In this document: positions 7,506 through 17,557 of the stretch, in pieces
How the letters are laid out: each line of letters opens with the position of its first letter
Position numbering within the stretch: position 1 is the first letter of the stretch
NCBI RefSeq assembly: GCF_013044515.1
Contig: NZ_JABEPR010000007.1
Span: forward strand, 1 to 64,000
Source: Sphingomonas sp. ID1715
GTDB lineage: Bacteria > Pseudomonadota > Alphaproteobacteria > Sphingomonadales > Sphingomonadaceae
Direction: 5' to 3'
DNA length: 64,000 nt
Made by a program: the position numbers and the translations under genes
Notes under the pieces: generated by a model
Databases searched by the model: none
Seen by the model: the letters and a program-made list of their open reading frames with translations, nothing else
Told to the model about the DNA's origin: nothing

Positions 7506-8294
7506 ATGTCCATTGTGCGCCTGATCGGCCTACCCACCGATGTGAACTCCAGCTTCCTGCGCGGCCCGGCGAAGGCACCGGGCCATATCCGCGCCGCGCT
7601 GTTCTCCGACATGGGCAATCTCGCGACGGAATCCGGTCGCGAGCTGGTCCAGGACATCGCCGTCGAGGACGCGGGCGACCTGCCGCTCGACGAAAGTTCT
7701 GCGGACGATCCCCGGATCGAAGCGGCGGTGGCTCAGGCATGCCGCGACGGGGCGACGCCGATCCTGCTGGGTGGCGACCACGCCGTCACCTATCCGGTCC
7801 TACGCGGGATCGCGGCGGTGCACGGGCCGGTCAACATCCTCCATTTCGACGCCCACCCCGATCTTTATGACGAGCTCGGCGGCAACCGGCGCTCGCACGC
7901 TTCGCCTTTCGCGCGGGTCATGGAGGAAGGTCTCGCCACCCGCTTGGTACAGGTCGGCATCCGCACGCTGAACGCACACCAGCGCGAGCAGGCGGCGCGC
8001 TTCGGGGTGGAGATCGTGCCGATGCGCGACTTCGCCGCCGCTGCGGTGCCGACTCCGGCTGCCCCGCTCTACATCTCGATCGACCTGGACGGGCTCGACC
8101 CGGCCTGTGCACCCGGCGTCTCCCACCATGAGCCGGGCGGGCTGAGCGTGCGCCAGTTGCTCGACGTCCTGGCACGCGTGAACGGGCCGATCGTCGGCGG
8201 TGACGTGGTCGAGCTCAACCCCGATCGCGACCTGAACGGCATGACGGCGGCGGTCGCGGCCAAGCTGGTCAAGGAACTCTGCGCTCTCGCTTAA
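7506..8294 (+). CDS. Arginase/agmatinase-family ureohydrolase
   Basis: 262 residues with all three dinuclear manganese motifs: GGDHAVT (about 89), HFDAHPD (about 113) and SIDLDGLDPACAPG (about 190). These hydrolases cleave guanidino groups (arginine, agmatine, guanidinobutyrate, formiminoglutamate); the exact substrate is not evident. It is coupled to the upstream DMT transporter. Its TAA stop is part of a TTAA shared with the convergent oxidoreductase gene. Confidence 0.85.
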   Translation: MSIVRLIGLPTDVNSSFLRGPAKAPGHIRAALFSDMGNLATESGRELVQDIAVEDAGDLPLDESSADDPRIEAAVAQACRDGATPILLGGDHAVTYPVLRGIAAVHGPVNILHFDAHPDLYDELGGNRRSHASPFARVMEEGLATRLVQVGIRTLNAHQREQAARFGVEIVPMRDFAAAAVPTPAAPLYISIDLDGLDPACAPGVSHHEPGGLSVRQLLDVLARVNGPIVGGDVVELNPDRDLNGMTAAVAAKLVKELCALA

Positions 8295-9262
8295 AGACCG
8301 TAGATGCGGTCCAGCACATGAGCGACATCGACGAAGCGCTCCGCCTCGCCCGAGAAGCGTTCACCCGCGGCGAGGCGTCGCGCCCAGTCGGCGGCGGCGC
8401 GTCCGCCCCAATCGTCGGGCGGGCTCGCCAGCGTTTCGGCGGCGGTGCCGCGATAGCGTTCGGCGACGAAATCGAAGAAGGAGCCATTCACGTTGCGCAG
8501 CGCGGCACCCTGGCCTTCGCCATAGAAGCTGGCACCGATGATCGCATCGCGTCCGGCCGGCAGGTTCCACGAACAGGCGAGGCTGATCACCCGGCCATCC
8601 GCCAGGGTGATCGTGGCAACGGCATAATCCTCGCACTGGCCCGGTCCGAGCGGTTGACCTTTCGCGAGCAGTCGCGCCTGCACATCGGCCACCTCCGGAA
8701 AGTCGAGCGCCCAGAGCGACAGGTCGACCAGGTGCACGCCTAGATCGATTACGCAGCCGCCGCCCGACTGGGCGGGGTCGAAGAACCAGCTCTTCCCCGG
8801 CCCATAGGCGTTGTGAAACATCAGATCGACGGCGCTCACCCGCCCGAGCTCACCGGCCTGTAGCAGCTCCCGGATGCGCCGCATGCCTTCCGTGTGGCGA
8901 TAGGACAGGTCGAGGCCGAGCAGCCGGTCCGCCTTCTTCGCGGCGTCCACCACCGCCTGCACCTCGGCGGCGCTCCGGCCCAACGGCTTCTGGCAGAAGA
9001 CGGCGATGCCCGCCTCCAGTGCCTGGATCGACTGTTCGGCATGAAGGGCGCTTGGCGTGGCGATGACGATGCCGTCGAGATTGCGGGCCAGCAACGTGTC
9101 CAGGCCCTCGACCCGTTCGGCTTTTGGCGCGAGCTGGGCCGCTTCCGCCGCCATCTCGTCCGAAGGATCGGCAAAGGCGACCGCTTCGATCGTGCCGGTT
9201 TTGATCATTGCCTGCATGCGGTGCCGGCCGATCCAGCCGGTCCCCAGGAAACCCAGTCGCAT
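8291..9262 (-). CDS. Gfo/Idh/MocA-family NAD(P)-dependent oxidoreductase
   Basis: 323 residues. The N-terminal Rossmann fold opens with FLGTGWIGRHR. A QKPLGRS segment near residue 91 stands for the family's EKP motif, with Gln in place of Glu. The C-terminal alpha/beta substrate domain includes GGGCVIDLGVHLVDL. Members oxidise or reduce sugars, inositols and related alcohols. Its ATG shares one base with the stop of the upstream MDR dehydrogenase (TGATG), so the two are coupled and probably act on the same substrate. Confidence 0.88.
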   Translation of the reverse strand: MRLGFLGTGWIGRHRMQAMIKTGTIEAVAFADPSDEMAAEAAQLAPKAERVEGLDTLLARNLDGIVIATPSALHAEQSIQALEAGIAVFCQKPLGRSAAEVQAVVDAAKKADRLLGLDLSYRHTEGMRRIRELLQAGELGRVSAVDLMFHNAYGPGKSWFFDPAQSGGGCVIDLGVHLVDLSLWALDFPEVADVQARLLAKGQPLGPGQCEDYAVATITLADGRVISLACSWNLPAGRDAIIGASFYGEGQGAALRNVNGSFFDFVAERYRGTAAETLASPPDDWGGRAAADWARRLAAGERFSGEAERFVDVAHVLDRIYGL

Positions 9263-10230
9263 CAGAAGGTCACCAGCGCCTTGATGAAGTTGTCGGGTCG
9301 GTCGCGCGTCGCGTCCAGCGCCTCGCCCAGCCGGTCGAGCGGATAGCGGTGCGTATAGAGTTTCGACGGGTCGAGCCGGCCGGAAGCGATCGCGTCCACT
9401 GCCTCTCTGATCCCGGCGATATAGGCCTTGGGATCGCGTTCATGGGCATTGATCACGTCGATGCCGCGCCAGTTCCACAGCCACATATTCACCTGACGCG
9501 GCCCGTCCTGATGATAGCCGGCGACGATCAGCTTGCCGCGTTCGCCGGTCAGCTCGGTGGCCAGGTCGAGCGGCCATTGCTTGCCGACGGCTTCGATCAC
9601 GCGCTCGCAAAAGCGGCCATCGGTCAGGTCCTTCACGCGTTCGATGATGCGCTGGTGATCGTCCATCGGCACGGTCTCGGCCGCGCCCATGTCGCGCGCC
9701 ACCTGCAGCGACTCGTCGCGGCGCGAGATCGCGATGACCCGCGCGCCGGCATCGGTAATGAGCCGCGTGAGCAGGGCGCCGAGAAAGCCGATGCCGACGA
9801 TCGCGACCGTCTGGCCCGCCTGAATGTCCGATCGGCGGAAGATGTTGAACGCGCAGCCGAGCGGCTCGCCGGGAAAGGGCGCATCGGCCAGCTCCGCCGG
9901 CAACTTCACGACCGCATCGGCGTCGGCGATGTCATATTCCGCGTAGGATTTGTAGGAGAGGGCGGCCACACGATCGCCGACATCGACGCTGGACACGCCG
10001 TCGCCAACCGCGTCGATAAAGCCCCAGCCTTCATGGCCGAGATCGCCTGGCTTGGTCGGAAACTCCATCCATTCAGGGCCGGACCAGGGCGTCAGGTTGG
10101 ACGCACAGACGCCGCACCCTTCGATCCTGACCCGCACCTGGCCGGGGTCCGGCACCGGCATCGGCACATGTTCGACTTCGATCCGTCCCGGTCCGGTCAC
10201 GACCGCGGCGCGCATGCTGTTGGGTGCCAA
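9262..10230 (-). CDS. Medium-chain (MDR) zinc-type alcohol dehydrogenase
   Basis: About 322 residues: GroES-like N-domain with CGVCASN and GHEGWG, then an NAD(P)-binding domain with AIVGIGFLGALL. The structural-zinc cysteine loop common in ADHs is absent, so only a catalytic zinc is likely. The start is uncertain: TTG at 10230 has GGGAG 6 nt upstream, while ATG at 10215 (MRAAVVTGPGRIEVEH) looks more conventional but has no ribosome site. It is translationally coupled to the Gfo/Idh enzyme downstream. Confidence 0.85.
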   Translation of the reverse strand: MAPNSMRAAVVTGPGRIEVEHVPMPVPDPGQVRVRIEGCGVCASNLTPWSGPEWMEFPTKPGDLGHEGWGFIDAVGDGVSSVDVGDRVAALSYKSYAEYDIADADAVVKLPAELADAPFPGEPLGCAFNIFRRSDIQAGQTVAIVGIGFLGALLTRLITDAGARVIAISRRDESLQVARDMGAAETVPMDDHQRIIERVKDLTDGRFCERVIEAVGKQWPLDLATELTGERGKLIVAGYHQDGPRQVNMWLWNWRGIDVINAHERDPKAYIAGIREAVDAIASGRLDPSKLYTHRYPLDRLGEALDATRDRPDNFIKALVTF

Positions 10231-10298
10231 GAACAACTCCCGCTTCTTCTTCGAAGCAGAAGCGTGCGAAGCGGCAATACGTTCCGCGCGCGATATGG

Positions 10299-13283
10299 TC
10301 AGCCGGCCATCGCCATGACCTTCGCGAGTGCGTTGCTCAGCTCCCCGCGCGCGAACGGCTTGGCCAGACGCGGCAGATGCTCGGCATGCTCGGCCGATCC
10401 GATGAAGCCGGTGATCAGCAACACCGCCATCTCCGGCGCGATCTCCCGCGCGCGGGCGGCGAGCTGGCCGCCATCCATGCCGGGCATCATATAGTCGGTG
10501 ACCAAAGCGTCGTAACGGGTGCCGTCCAGGCGTGCCAGCGCTTCGCGGCCGCTCGCCGCCTCGTCCACTTCGTGGCCGAGATCGCGCAGCATCTCCGCCG
10601 TTCCCGACCGCACCAGCTCCTCATCGTCGACGAGCAGAACCTTCAGCGACGGCAGCGCGTCCACGGCTTCGACCGGCGATGGCGCTTTGGCGATGGCGGG
10701 CGCCGCCGCGGCGGGCAGCCACAGGTCGACGCATGTGCCTTTGCCGGGCGCACTGTCGATCGCCAGGGCACCGCCCAGCTGTCCCGCGAGGCCATGGACC
10801 ATCGACAGGCCGAGCCCGGTGCCACGCTCCTTCGGCTTGGTCGAGAAAAACGGCTCGACCGCCAAACGCAGCGTTTCCTCGTCCATGCCGATGCCGCTGT
10901 CCTGAACCGAAATGCGCAGATAGTCGCCGGGCGCGAGATCGGCCCGCTCGGGATCGGTCTCGCCGACGACGCGGATGGCAAGCTGCCCGCCCTGCGGCAT
11001 CGCATCGCGCGCGTTCACGCACAGGTTCAAGATGGCAAGTTCGAGCTGGTTGGGGTCGGCAATCGCGGGCGGCAGTGCAGATGGCGCATCGATGCACAAC
11101 TCGATCCCGCGTCCCGCCGAGCTCGCGATCAGGTCGCGCATGCCGTCGAGCAATTCGGCAAGGTTGATCGCGACCGGCTGGAGGGGCTGGCGGCGGGCGA
11201 AGCTCAATAGCCGCTGCACCAGCACGCGCGCGCGGTCGGCAGACTGCAAGGCTCCGTCGACCAGCTTCGCTAGGCGAGCGTCCTGATCGGCCACGCGATG
11301 CCGGATCAGGTCGAGTGCGCCAGTGATGGGCGTCAACAGATTGTTGAAGTCGTGCGCAATGCCGCCGGTCAGCTGGCCGATGGTCTCCAGCTTCTGTGCC
11401 TGGTGGAGCTGCGCCAGCGCGGACTCCCGCTCGGCCACCGCCACCGCGACTTGCTCCGCAAGATTCCGGTTGGTCTCGCGGACGGCAATCTCGGCGCGGA
11501 TGCGCTCGACCGCCTCCCAAGTGCGCGCCGCCACTTCCTCGACGAGGCGTACTTCGGCATCGGTCCAGTCGCGCGGTTCGGCCGAGTGTAGAAACAGGAC
11601 CGCGCCGATGCCGCCTTCGCGCATCATCGGCACATGAATCGCGGCCATGGCGCCGCTCGCCGCCTCGATCTCGCTGGCTTTGTCGCGTGTGCGCGGATCT
11701 GTTGCCGCGTCGGCGAGCCGAAACGTCCGACCATGCGCAAGATCCAGCACGGACGCGCCCCGCAAAGGTCCCCGCTCCGGCCCGATCTCAACGCTCAACG
11801 AGTCTGGCCGCTCGCGGGTCGTGAAACCTGACAAGATAGTGGCCTGCATTCGCTGCGGATCGATCTGGACGAACCCTACGGTGTCCACGGCCAGTTCGCG
11901 GGCGAGCATCTCGGCGATATCGTTGGTTGCTGCCTGCACGTCGGTGGCGCCGCGCAGTCGATCCGACACGCGCAGCAGGATGGCGCGGCGCAGTTCCGCT
12001 TCTTTGCGGTCGGTGACATCGACGACAACACCGACCGAGCGTCGGCTACCTGGCGCGCCGATGAACTGCCCGAAAGTGTGCAGCCAACGCGTCGCGCCGG
12101 TGGACCGTTGAACGACGCGATGCTCCAGCTCCCATGGCCCGCCGCGTTCGGCCGCCTTGGCATGGGCAGCCGCCACCGCCTCCCGATCATCTGGGTGCAG
12201 CGTGGAGACCCACATGGCCACGCTCGCCCGCTGGTCGGAGCCTGCCGGCAGTCCCAGCATGTTGAAGGCGGTGTCGGACCAGATGCCCTCGCCCGTCTGA
12301 AGGTCGAGATCGTAATAGCCGAGCCCGGTGCCGGCGATCGCCAGCCGCATGCGCTCTTCGCTCTGGCGAAGCGCCTCCTCCGCGCGGGCGCGTCGGACGG
12401 CTTCGTCGATCCGCTCGGCGGTGAGCCTAGCGATACCGATCTCGTGATCCGTCCAATGGCGCGGCTCGTCCTGGAAGATCGCCAACACTGCAATCAGATC
12501 GCCGGCGCGAAGCACCGGGATTTCGAGAACGGCGCGGGTGCCATAGGGCTGCGGACCGACCCAAGGCACCAGATCGTCCAGCGCGAACGGCTCGCCGCAC
12601 TTGAGCCTGCCGAGCACCTCCTCACCGAACAAGTCGAGCGGATAGCGGCCAGCCCGGCTTGGCTTACCCCCGCTCGCCCAGTCGGTGACGACCTCGACAT
12701 GCGTCATACCTTCGGCGATCTCACCGAAGCCGACGAAGGTTGCCCCCAGATAGCCGCCGAGATGGGCGCAGGCGGAATGCATCGCCGCGCGCGGCGATTG
12801 TGACTGGCGGAGCAGCTCCGCAAGCTCGGCCATGTAGCGGCTGCGCAGCTCGCCCAGCTTGCGATCGGTGATGTCGGTCTGGGCACAGACCATGCGGGTC
12901 GGCTGGCCCTTGGTGTCGCCTTCCACTCGGCCGCGGCTGTTGATCCAGCGCGTTTCGCCGGTATCGGGCCGTACGATGCGATACTCGCGCGCAAAGTCGC
13001 ATGGCGCGGCAAAATCTTCGCTGGACCAGGCAAGGACCTGCGCTCGGTCGTCCGGATGCACGCGTTCGAGCCAGGTATCGGCATAGACGCCGGTCAGCGG
13101 CGCGTCCGCGGGCAAGCCTTGGATCTCGAGATATTCGGGCGACCGGTGGATGCGGCCGCTCGTCATGTCCCAGTCGAAGCTGCCGATGCGGGCGGCGGCC
13201 TGGATCAGCCGCAGCCGCTCTTCGCTTTGGCGGAGCGCCGCCAGCAGATCGTCCGGCGCGAATCCCTGTTCTGCCTCTCTCAC
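10299..13283 (-). CDS. Hybrid sensor histidine kinase (PAS-GAF-PAS-GAF-HisKA-HATPase-REC)
   Basis: 994 residues from a GTG start. Domains in order: PAS (about 25-145), GAF (150-300), PAS (305-430), GAF (435-600), coiled linker, HisKA with GGIAHDFNNLL (His about 645), HATPase_c with GTGLGLSMVHGL, and a C-terminal receiver with VLLVDDEE and VTDYMMPGMDG (Asp about 930). No membrane segment or signal peptide, so it is a soluble sensor, perhaps of light or redox through its PAS/GAF domains. No partner regulator is adjacent. Divergent from polA. Confidence 0.9.
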   Translation of the reverse strand: MREAEQGFAPDDLLAALRQSEERLRLIQAAARIGSFDWDMTSGRIHRSPEYLEIQGLPADAPLTGVYADTWLERVHPDDRAQVLAWSSEDFAAPCDFAREYRIVRPDTGETRWINSRGRVEGDTKGQPTRMVCAQTDITDRKLGELRSRYMAELAELLRQSQSPRAAMHSACAHLGGYLGATFVGFGEIAEGMTHVEVVTDWASGGKPSRAGRYPLDLFGEEVLGRLKCGEPFALDDLVPWVGPQPYGTRAVLEIPVLRAGDLIAVLAIFQDEPRHWTDHEIGIARLTAERIDEAVRRARAEEALRQSEERMRLAIAGTGLGYYDLDLQTGEGIWSDTAFNMLGLPAGSDQRASVAMWVSTLHPDDREAVAAAHAKAAERGGPWELEHRVVQRSTGATRWLHTFGQFIGAPGSRRSVGVVVDVTDRKEAELRRAILLRVSDRLRGATDVQAATNDIAEMLARELAVDTVGFVQIDPQRMQATILSGFTTRERPDSLSVEIGPERGPLRGASVLDLAHGRTFRLADAATDPRTRDKASEIEAASGAMAAIHVPMMREGGIGAVLFLHSAEPRDWTDAEVRLVEEVAARTWEAVERIRAEIAVRETNRNLAEQVAVAVAERESALAQLHQAQKLETIGQLTGGIAHDFNNLLTPITGALDLIRHRVADQDARLAKLVDGALQSADRARVLVQRLLSFARRQPLQPVAINLAELLDGMRDLIASSAGRGIELCIDAPSALPPAIADPNQLELAILNLCVNARDAMPQGGQLAIRVVGETDPERADLAPGDYLRISVQDSGIGMDEETLRLAVEPFFSTKPKERGTGLGLSMVHGLAGQLGGALAIDSAPGKGTCVDLWLPAAAAPAIAKAPSPVEAVDALPSLKVLLVDDEELVRSGTAEMLRDLGHEVDEAASGREALARLDGTRYDALVTDYMMPGMDGGQLAARAREIAPEMAVLLITGFIGSAEHAEHLPRLAKPFARGELSNALAKVMAMAG

Positions 13284-13360
13284 ATGGCTGAAGCTAAAGC
13301 GCGCGGGCCTTGGGGGGAAGGCGGCTGGCGCGTCGCATGGCGCGCCGCTATTCGGACGCC

Positions 13361-16105
13361 ATGCCTCATCTCTATCTGGTCGACGGCTCCGGCTATATCT
13401 TCCGCGCCTATCACCGGCTGCCGCCGCTGACCAACCGGCACGGCGAGCCGGTGGGCGCCGTCTATGGCTATACGACGATGCTCTGGAAGCTCGCCGACGA
13501 GCTGCACAAGGCCGAGGGGCCGACCCACATGGCGGTGATCTTCGACGCCTCGGCCAAGTCGTTCCGCAACGACATGTACAGCGACTATAAAGCGCACCGA
13601 CCGCCGCCGCCCGAGGACCTGAAGCCGCAATTCCCGATGATCCGGGATGCGACCCGCGCCTTTTCGATGCCGTGCCTCGAAGAGGAAGGAGTGGAGGCGG
13701 ACGACCTGATCGCGTCCTATACCAAAGCGGCGCTGGCGCAGGGCTGGTCGGTGACGATCGTCAGCTCCGACAAGGATTTGATGCAGCTGATCGAGCCCGG
13801 GCTCGATCTCTATGACACGATGAACAACCGCCGGCTGGGCGCCGAGCATGTCGTCGAGAAATTTGGCGTGCCGCCCAATAAGCTCGGCGAAGTGCTCGCG
13901 CTGATGGGCGACAGCGTCGACAATGTGCCTGGCGTGCCCGGCGTCGGCCCCAAGACCGCGTCGAAGCTGATCGTGGAACATGGCGATTTGGAAGGCGTGC
14001 TGGCGGCCGCGCCGTCGATGAAGCCGGGCAAGTTGCGCGACAATCTGATCGAGCATGCCGAGGCGGCGCGACTGTCCCGCGAGCTGGTGAAGCTGAAGTG
14101 CGACGTGCCTTTGGTGCACCCGCTCGAAGAGATGGAGTTGCAGGGCATCCCGGAAGCGCCGCTCCGCGCGTTCCTGGAGCATCACGGCTTTCGCACCCTG
14201 CTCAACCGGCTGGCAAGCGTCAGCGATGCGCCTGCGGAGGCGCCCACCTCGGTCGAGCTGCCGCCCGACCCGCCCTGTAATCACGACGGCTATGAGACGA
14301 TCCTGTCGCTGGAGGATCTCGACCGCTGGGTGGAGGCGGCGCGCGCGCAGGGCTTCATCGCCGTCGACACCGAAACGGACAGCAAGGACCAGGTCCATGC
14401 CGGTCTGGTCGGCGTCAGCCTCGCGCTCGAGCCCAACAAGGCCTGCTACATCCCGCTCGGCCATGGTGGCGGCGACCTGCTCGGCGGCGACTTCCCGCAG
14501 CAGATCCCGTTCGACGCCGCGATCGCGCGGCTGAAGCCGCTGCTCGAAGACCCGTCGGTCCTGAAGATCGGGCACAATATCAAGTTCGACCTGTGCGTGC
14601 TCGCCCGGCACGGCATCCACATCGCGCCGTTCGACGACACGATCGTCATCAGCTTCGACCTGGATGCCGGGCTGCACGGCCATGGCATGGACGAACTCGC
14701 CGCCACGCACCTCAACCACAGCTGCATCGCCTTCAAGGACGTGGTCGGCAGCGGCAAGGCGCAGCTGAAGTTCAACCAGGTCCCGCTGAACGACGCCACC
14801 CGCTACGCCGCGGAGGATGCGGACGTGACGCTGCGGCTGTGGCGGCGGCTGAAGCCGCGGCTCTCGGCCGAGCAGGCGACCGGCGTCTACGAGATGGTCG
14901 ATCGGCCGCTGGTCCCGGTAATCACGGCGATGGAGCGCGCCGGTATCAAGGTCGACCGCGAGAAACTGTCCCGGCTGTCCGGCGACTTCGCCCAGCAGAT
15001 TGCGGGTATCGAGGCCGAGATCTTCGAGATGGTCGGGCAGCGCTTCACCATCGGCAGTCCCAAGCAGCTCGGCGACATCCTCTTCGAGCAGATGGGACTG
15101 AAGGGCGGGCGCAAAGGCAAGTCGGGCGTCTATTCGACCGACGTGAACGAGCTGGAGCGGCTCGCCGCCGACGGTGTGCCGGTGGCGCAGCGCGTGCTCG
15201 ACTGGCGCCAGCTAACCAAGCTCAAATCCACCTACACCGACGCGCTGCAGCAGGAGATCAGCCCGGACACCGGCCGCGTCCACACCTGCTATTCGCTCAC
15301 CGGCGCGCAAACCGGGCGGCTGTCGTCAACCGAGCCCAATCTGCAGAACATCCCGATCCGCACCGAAACCGGACGCCAGATCCGCGATGCCTTCGTTGCG
15401 GAGCCGGGCAACGTCATCCTCTCGGCCGACTATAGCCAGATCGAGCTGCGCATTGCGGCGCACATGGCGGACGTGCCGCAGCTGCGCGAAGCCTTCGCGG
15501 CGGGCGAGGACATCCACGCGATGACGGCGACCGAACTGTTCGGCGAAGTCAATCGCGACACGCGCGGCCGCGCCAAGACGATCAACTTCGCGATCCTCTA
15601 CGGCATTTCGCGTTGGGGCCTGGCGGGCCGGCTTGGCACCACGGCCGACGAGGCCCAGGCGATGATCGACCGCTATTTCGAGCGCTTCCCGGGCATCAAC
15701 CGCTACATCGCCGAAACGCTCGAAAGCGTGCGGGAGAAGGGCTTCACCACGACCCTGTTCGGCCGGAAGACTCATTTTCCGCGCATCAAGTCCAAGGTCA
15801 TGCACGAGCGGCAGGGCGCCGAACGCGCCGCGATCAACGCGCCGATCCAGGGCACCAGCGCCGACATCATCAAACGTGCGATGGTGAAGATGGTGCCGGC
15901 GCTGGAGCAGGCCGGCCTGCCCAATGTCCGCATGCTGCTGCAGGTGCATGACGAACTCGTCTTCGAACTGCCCGAGCGCGACGTGGACTCAGCGGGGGCA
16001 GTCATTCGCGACGTCATGGCGGCAGCCGCCGAGCCGGCGGTCAGGCTCAGCGTGCCCCTGGGCGTCGAGATCGGCCACGGCGCCAGCTGGGGCGCAGCGC
16101 ATTAA
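13361..16105 (+). CDS. polA: DNA polymerase I
   Basis: 914 residues (E. coli 928). The 5'-3' exonuclease/FEN domain covers about 1-290 (GVPGVGPKTA helix-hairpin-helix). The 3'-5' exonuclease domain at about 310-510 retains DTETDS (about 336), so proofreading should be intact. The family A polymerase domain has motif A DYSQIELRI (about 689) and motif C QVHDELVFE (about 861). The start MPHLYLVDGSGYIFRAYH is chosen from the conserved N-terminus. It acts in replication primer removal and repair. Confidence 0.97.
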   Translation: MPHLYLVDGSGYIFRAYHRLPPLTNRHGEPVGAVYGYTTMLWKLADELHKAEGPTHMAVIFDASAKSFRNDMYSDYKAHRPPPPEDLKPQFPMIRDATRAFSMPCLEEEGVEADDLIASYTKAALAQGWSVTIVSSDKDLMQLIEPGLDLYDTMNNRRLGAEHVVEKFGVPPNKLGEVLALMGDSVDNVPGVPGVGPKTASKLIVEHGDLEGVLAAAPSMKPGKLRDNLIEHAEAARLSRELVKLKCDVPLVHPLEEMELQGIPEAPLRAFLEHHGFRTLLNRLASVSDAPAEAPTSVELPPDPPCNHDGYETILSLEDLDRWVEAARAQGFIAVDTETDSKDQVHAGLVGVSLALEPNKACYIPLGHGGGDLLGGDFPQQIPFDAAIARLKPLLEDPSVLKIGHNIKFDLCVLARHGIHIAPFDDTIVISFDLDAGLHGHGMDELAATHLNHSCIAFKDVVGSGKAQLKFNQVPLNDATRYAAEDADVTLRLWRRLKPRLSAEQATGVYEMVDRPLVPVITAMERAGIKVDREKLSRLSGDFAQQIAGIEAEIFEMVGQRFTIGSPKQLGDILFEQMGLKGGRKGKSGVYSTDVNELERLAADGVPVAQRVLDWRQLTKLKSTYTDALQQEISPDTGRVHTCYSLTGAQTGRLSSTEPNLQNIPIRTETGRQIRDAFVAEPGNVILSADYSQIELRIAAHMADVPQLREAFAAGEDIHAMTATELFGEVNRDTRGRAKTINFAILYGISRWGLAGRLGTTADEAQAMIDRYFERFPGINRYIAETLESVREKGFTTTLFGRKTHFPRIKSKVMHERQGAERAAINAPIQGTSADIIKRAMVKMVPALEQAGLPNVRMLLQVHDELVFELPERDVDSAGAVIRDVMAAAAEPAVRLSVPLGVEIGHGASWGAAH

Positions 16106-16110
16106 GTCGA

Positions 16111-16240
16111 TCCTCCCCGGAACGGGGAGGGGGACCGCGACGCGCAGCGGCGTGGTGGAGGGGGCCCCTGACTTCTCCATCTAACCGAGGGCCCCCTCCA
16201 CCATGCTGCGCATGGTCCCCCTCCCCGTCCCGGGGAGGAT
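16111..16240. repeat. Palindromic element family A, copy A1 (intergenic)
   Basis: 130 bp of nested inverted repeat. The outer arms are TCCTCCCCGGAACGGGGAGG and its complement at the right end; the inner arms are GTGGTGGAGGGGGCC and GGCCCCCTCCACCATG. It lies between polA and the antiporter gene, outside coding sequence. Two further copies are at 49047-49173 and 52886-53012. No transposase is nearby. It could act as a transcription terminator or RNA-stability hairpin. Confidence 0.85.
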
Positions 16241-16264
16241 TTTCATTTCGCGCGTTAACCTCAG

Positions 16265-17548
16265 ATGCCCCCGGCCGCCGCTTTCGACATCGTCCGCTTC
16301 TACATCCCCATCCTGCTGGGGCTGGGCGGCCTCATCCTGCTGGTCGCCTGGCTGCCGCTGGTGCTGCGCAAGCTGCCCTTGTCGCTGCCGATCCTGTGCG
16401 TCGGCATCGGCATGGCGGTGTTCAGCTGGACGGTCTTCGCCGGCTACGCGCCGCACCCGGCCAAGACGCCCGTGCTGGTCGAAAAGGCGTCCGAACTGAT
16501 CGTGATCGTCTCCCTGATGGGAGCGGGGCTGAAGATCGATCGGCCGATCGGCTGGAAGAGGTGGAACCTGACCTGGCGGCTGCTGCTCGTCGCCATGCCG
16601 CTGACGATCGTGGCGCTGACCTTCGCCGGCCAGACGATCTTCGGGCTGGGCCTCGCCACCGCGCTGCTGCTCGGCGCGGCGCTGGCACCGACCGACCCGG
16701 TGCTCGCCTCCGACATCCAGCTCGAAAGCCCGAAGAGCGACCAGGACGACGAGACGCGCTTCACGCTCACCACCGAAGCGGGGATGAACGACGCCGCCGC
16801 CTTTCCATTCGTGCATCTGGCGATCGCGCTCAGCCTGGCGGCGGGGGTGCCGGCGACCTTCGCCGAATGGGCGCTCGACGCCCTGTTGCTGAAGGTGGCG
16901 GTCGGCTTTGTCGCCGGCATCCTGCTGGGATGGCTGTTCGGCCGTATCATCTACCATTTTCCGCGCGGCACCCGGCTGTCGCGGACCGGCGATGGCTTCG
17001 TCGCCCTCGGTGCCACGCTCAGCGTCTATGCGCTGGCCGAACTGCTGCATGGCTATGGCTTTCTGGCGGTGTTCGTCGCCGGGCTGATGCTGCGGCGTTC
17101 GGCACGCGGGCACGACTATAATGATCGCATGCACGACTTTGCCGACGAGGTGGAGCGGCTGCTGATGATGATCCTGCTCGTCTTCTTCGGGGGCATGCTG
17201 GTCGCGGGCGGGCTGATCGCGAATGTCGGCTGGCGCGAAGCGGCCTTTGCCGCGTTGGCGATCTTTGTCGTCCGTCCGCTCGCCGCCTGGGTGAGCCTGT
17301 GGGGCACGAGTTGTCCGCCGCTGGAACGCTTTGTCATTTCCTTCTTCGGAATCCGCGGGCTCGGCTCGGTCTATTACCTTGCTTATGGGGTGAATCATGG
17401 CCGTTTCGAGCATGAAGCGTCGCTGTGGAGCGCGCTCGGTCTGGTCATTCTTGCGTCGATTCTCCTGCACGGCGTCACCGTCACGCCCTTCATGCGCCGG
17501 CTCGACCGAGCCTCCGAGACGGTGGAAAAGAGGGATGCACCCGCCTAA
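16265..17548 (+). CDS. CPA1-type cation:proton antiporter
   Basis: 427 residues, about 12 membrane helices. The family core is visible: ALAPTDPVLASDIQ and, later, LTTEAGMNDAAAFPF with the ND ion-binding pair. No long cytoplasmic regulatory domain follows. It probably exchanges Na+ or K+ for H+ at the inner membrane for pH homeostasis. It begins 24 bp after palindromic element A1 and is 9 bp upstream of the exporter gene, suggesting co-transcription. Confidence 0.88.
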   Translation: MPPAAAFDIVRFYIPILLGLGGLILLVAWLPLVLRKLPLSLPILCVGIGMAVFSWTVFAGYAPHPAKTPVLVEKASELIVIVSLMGAGLKIDRPIGWKRWNLTWRLLLVAMPLTIVALTFAGQTIFGLGLATALLLGAALAPTDPVLASDIQLESPKSDQDDETRFTLTTEAGMNDAAAFPFVHLAIALSLAAGVPATFAEWALDALLLKVAVGFVAGILLGWLFGRIIYHFPRGTRLSRTGDGFVALGATLSVYALAELLHGYGFLAVFVAGLMLRRSARGHDYNDRMHDFADEVERLLMMILLVFFGGMLVAGGLIANVGWREAAFAALAIFVVRPLAAWVSLWGTSCPPLERFVISFFGIRGLGSVYYLAYGVNHGRFEHEASLWSALGLVILASILLHGVTVTPFMRRLDRASETVEKRDAPA

Positions 17549-17557
17549 GAGGTGCCG

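Noticed and set aside
13280-14719. 479-codon minus-strand frame opposite polA
   Set aside because: It is fully antisense to the exonuclease domains of polA; the composition (many His, Arg, Gln) is that of a mirror frame of high-GC coding sequence.
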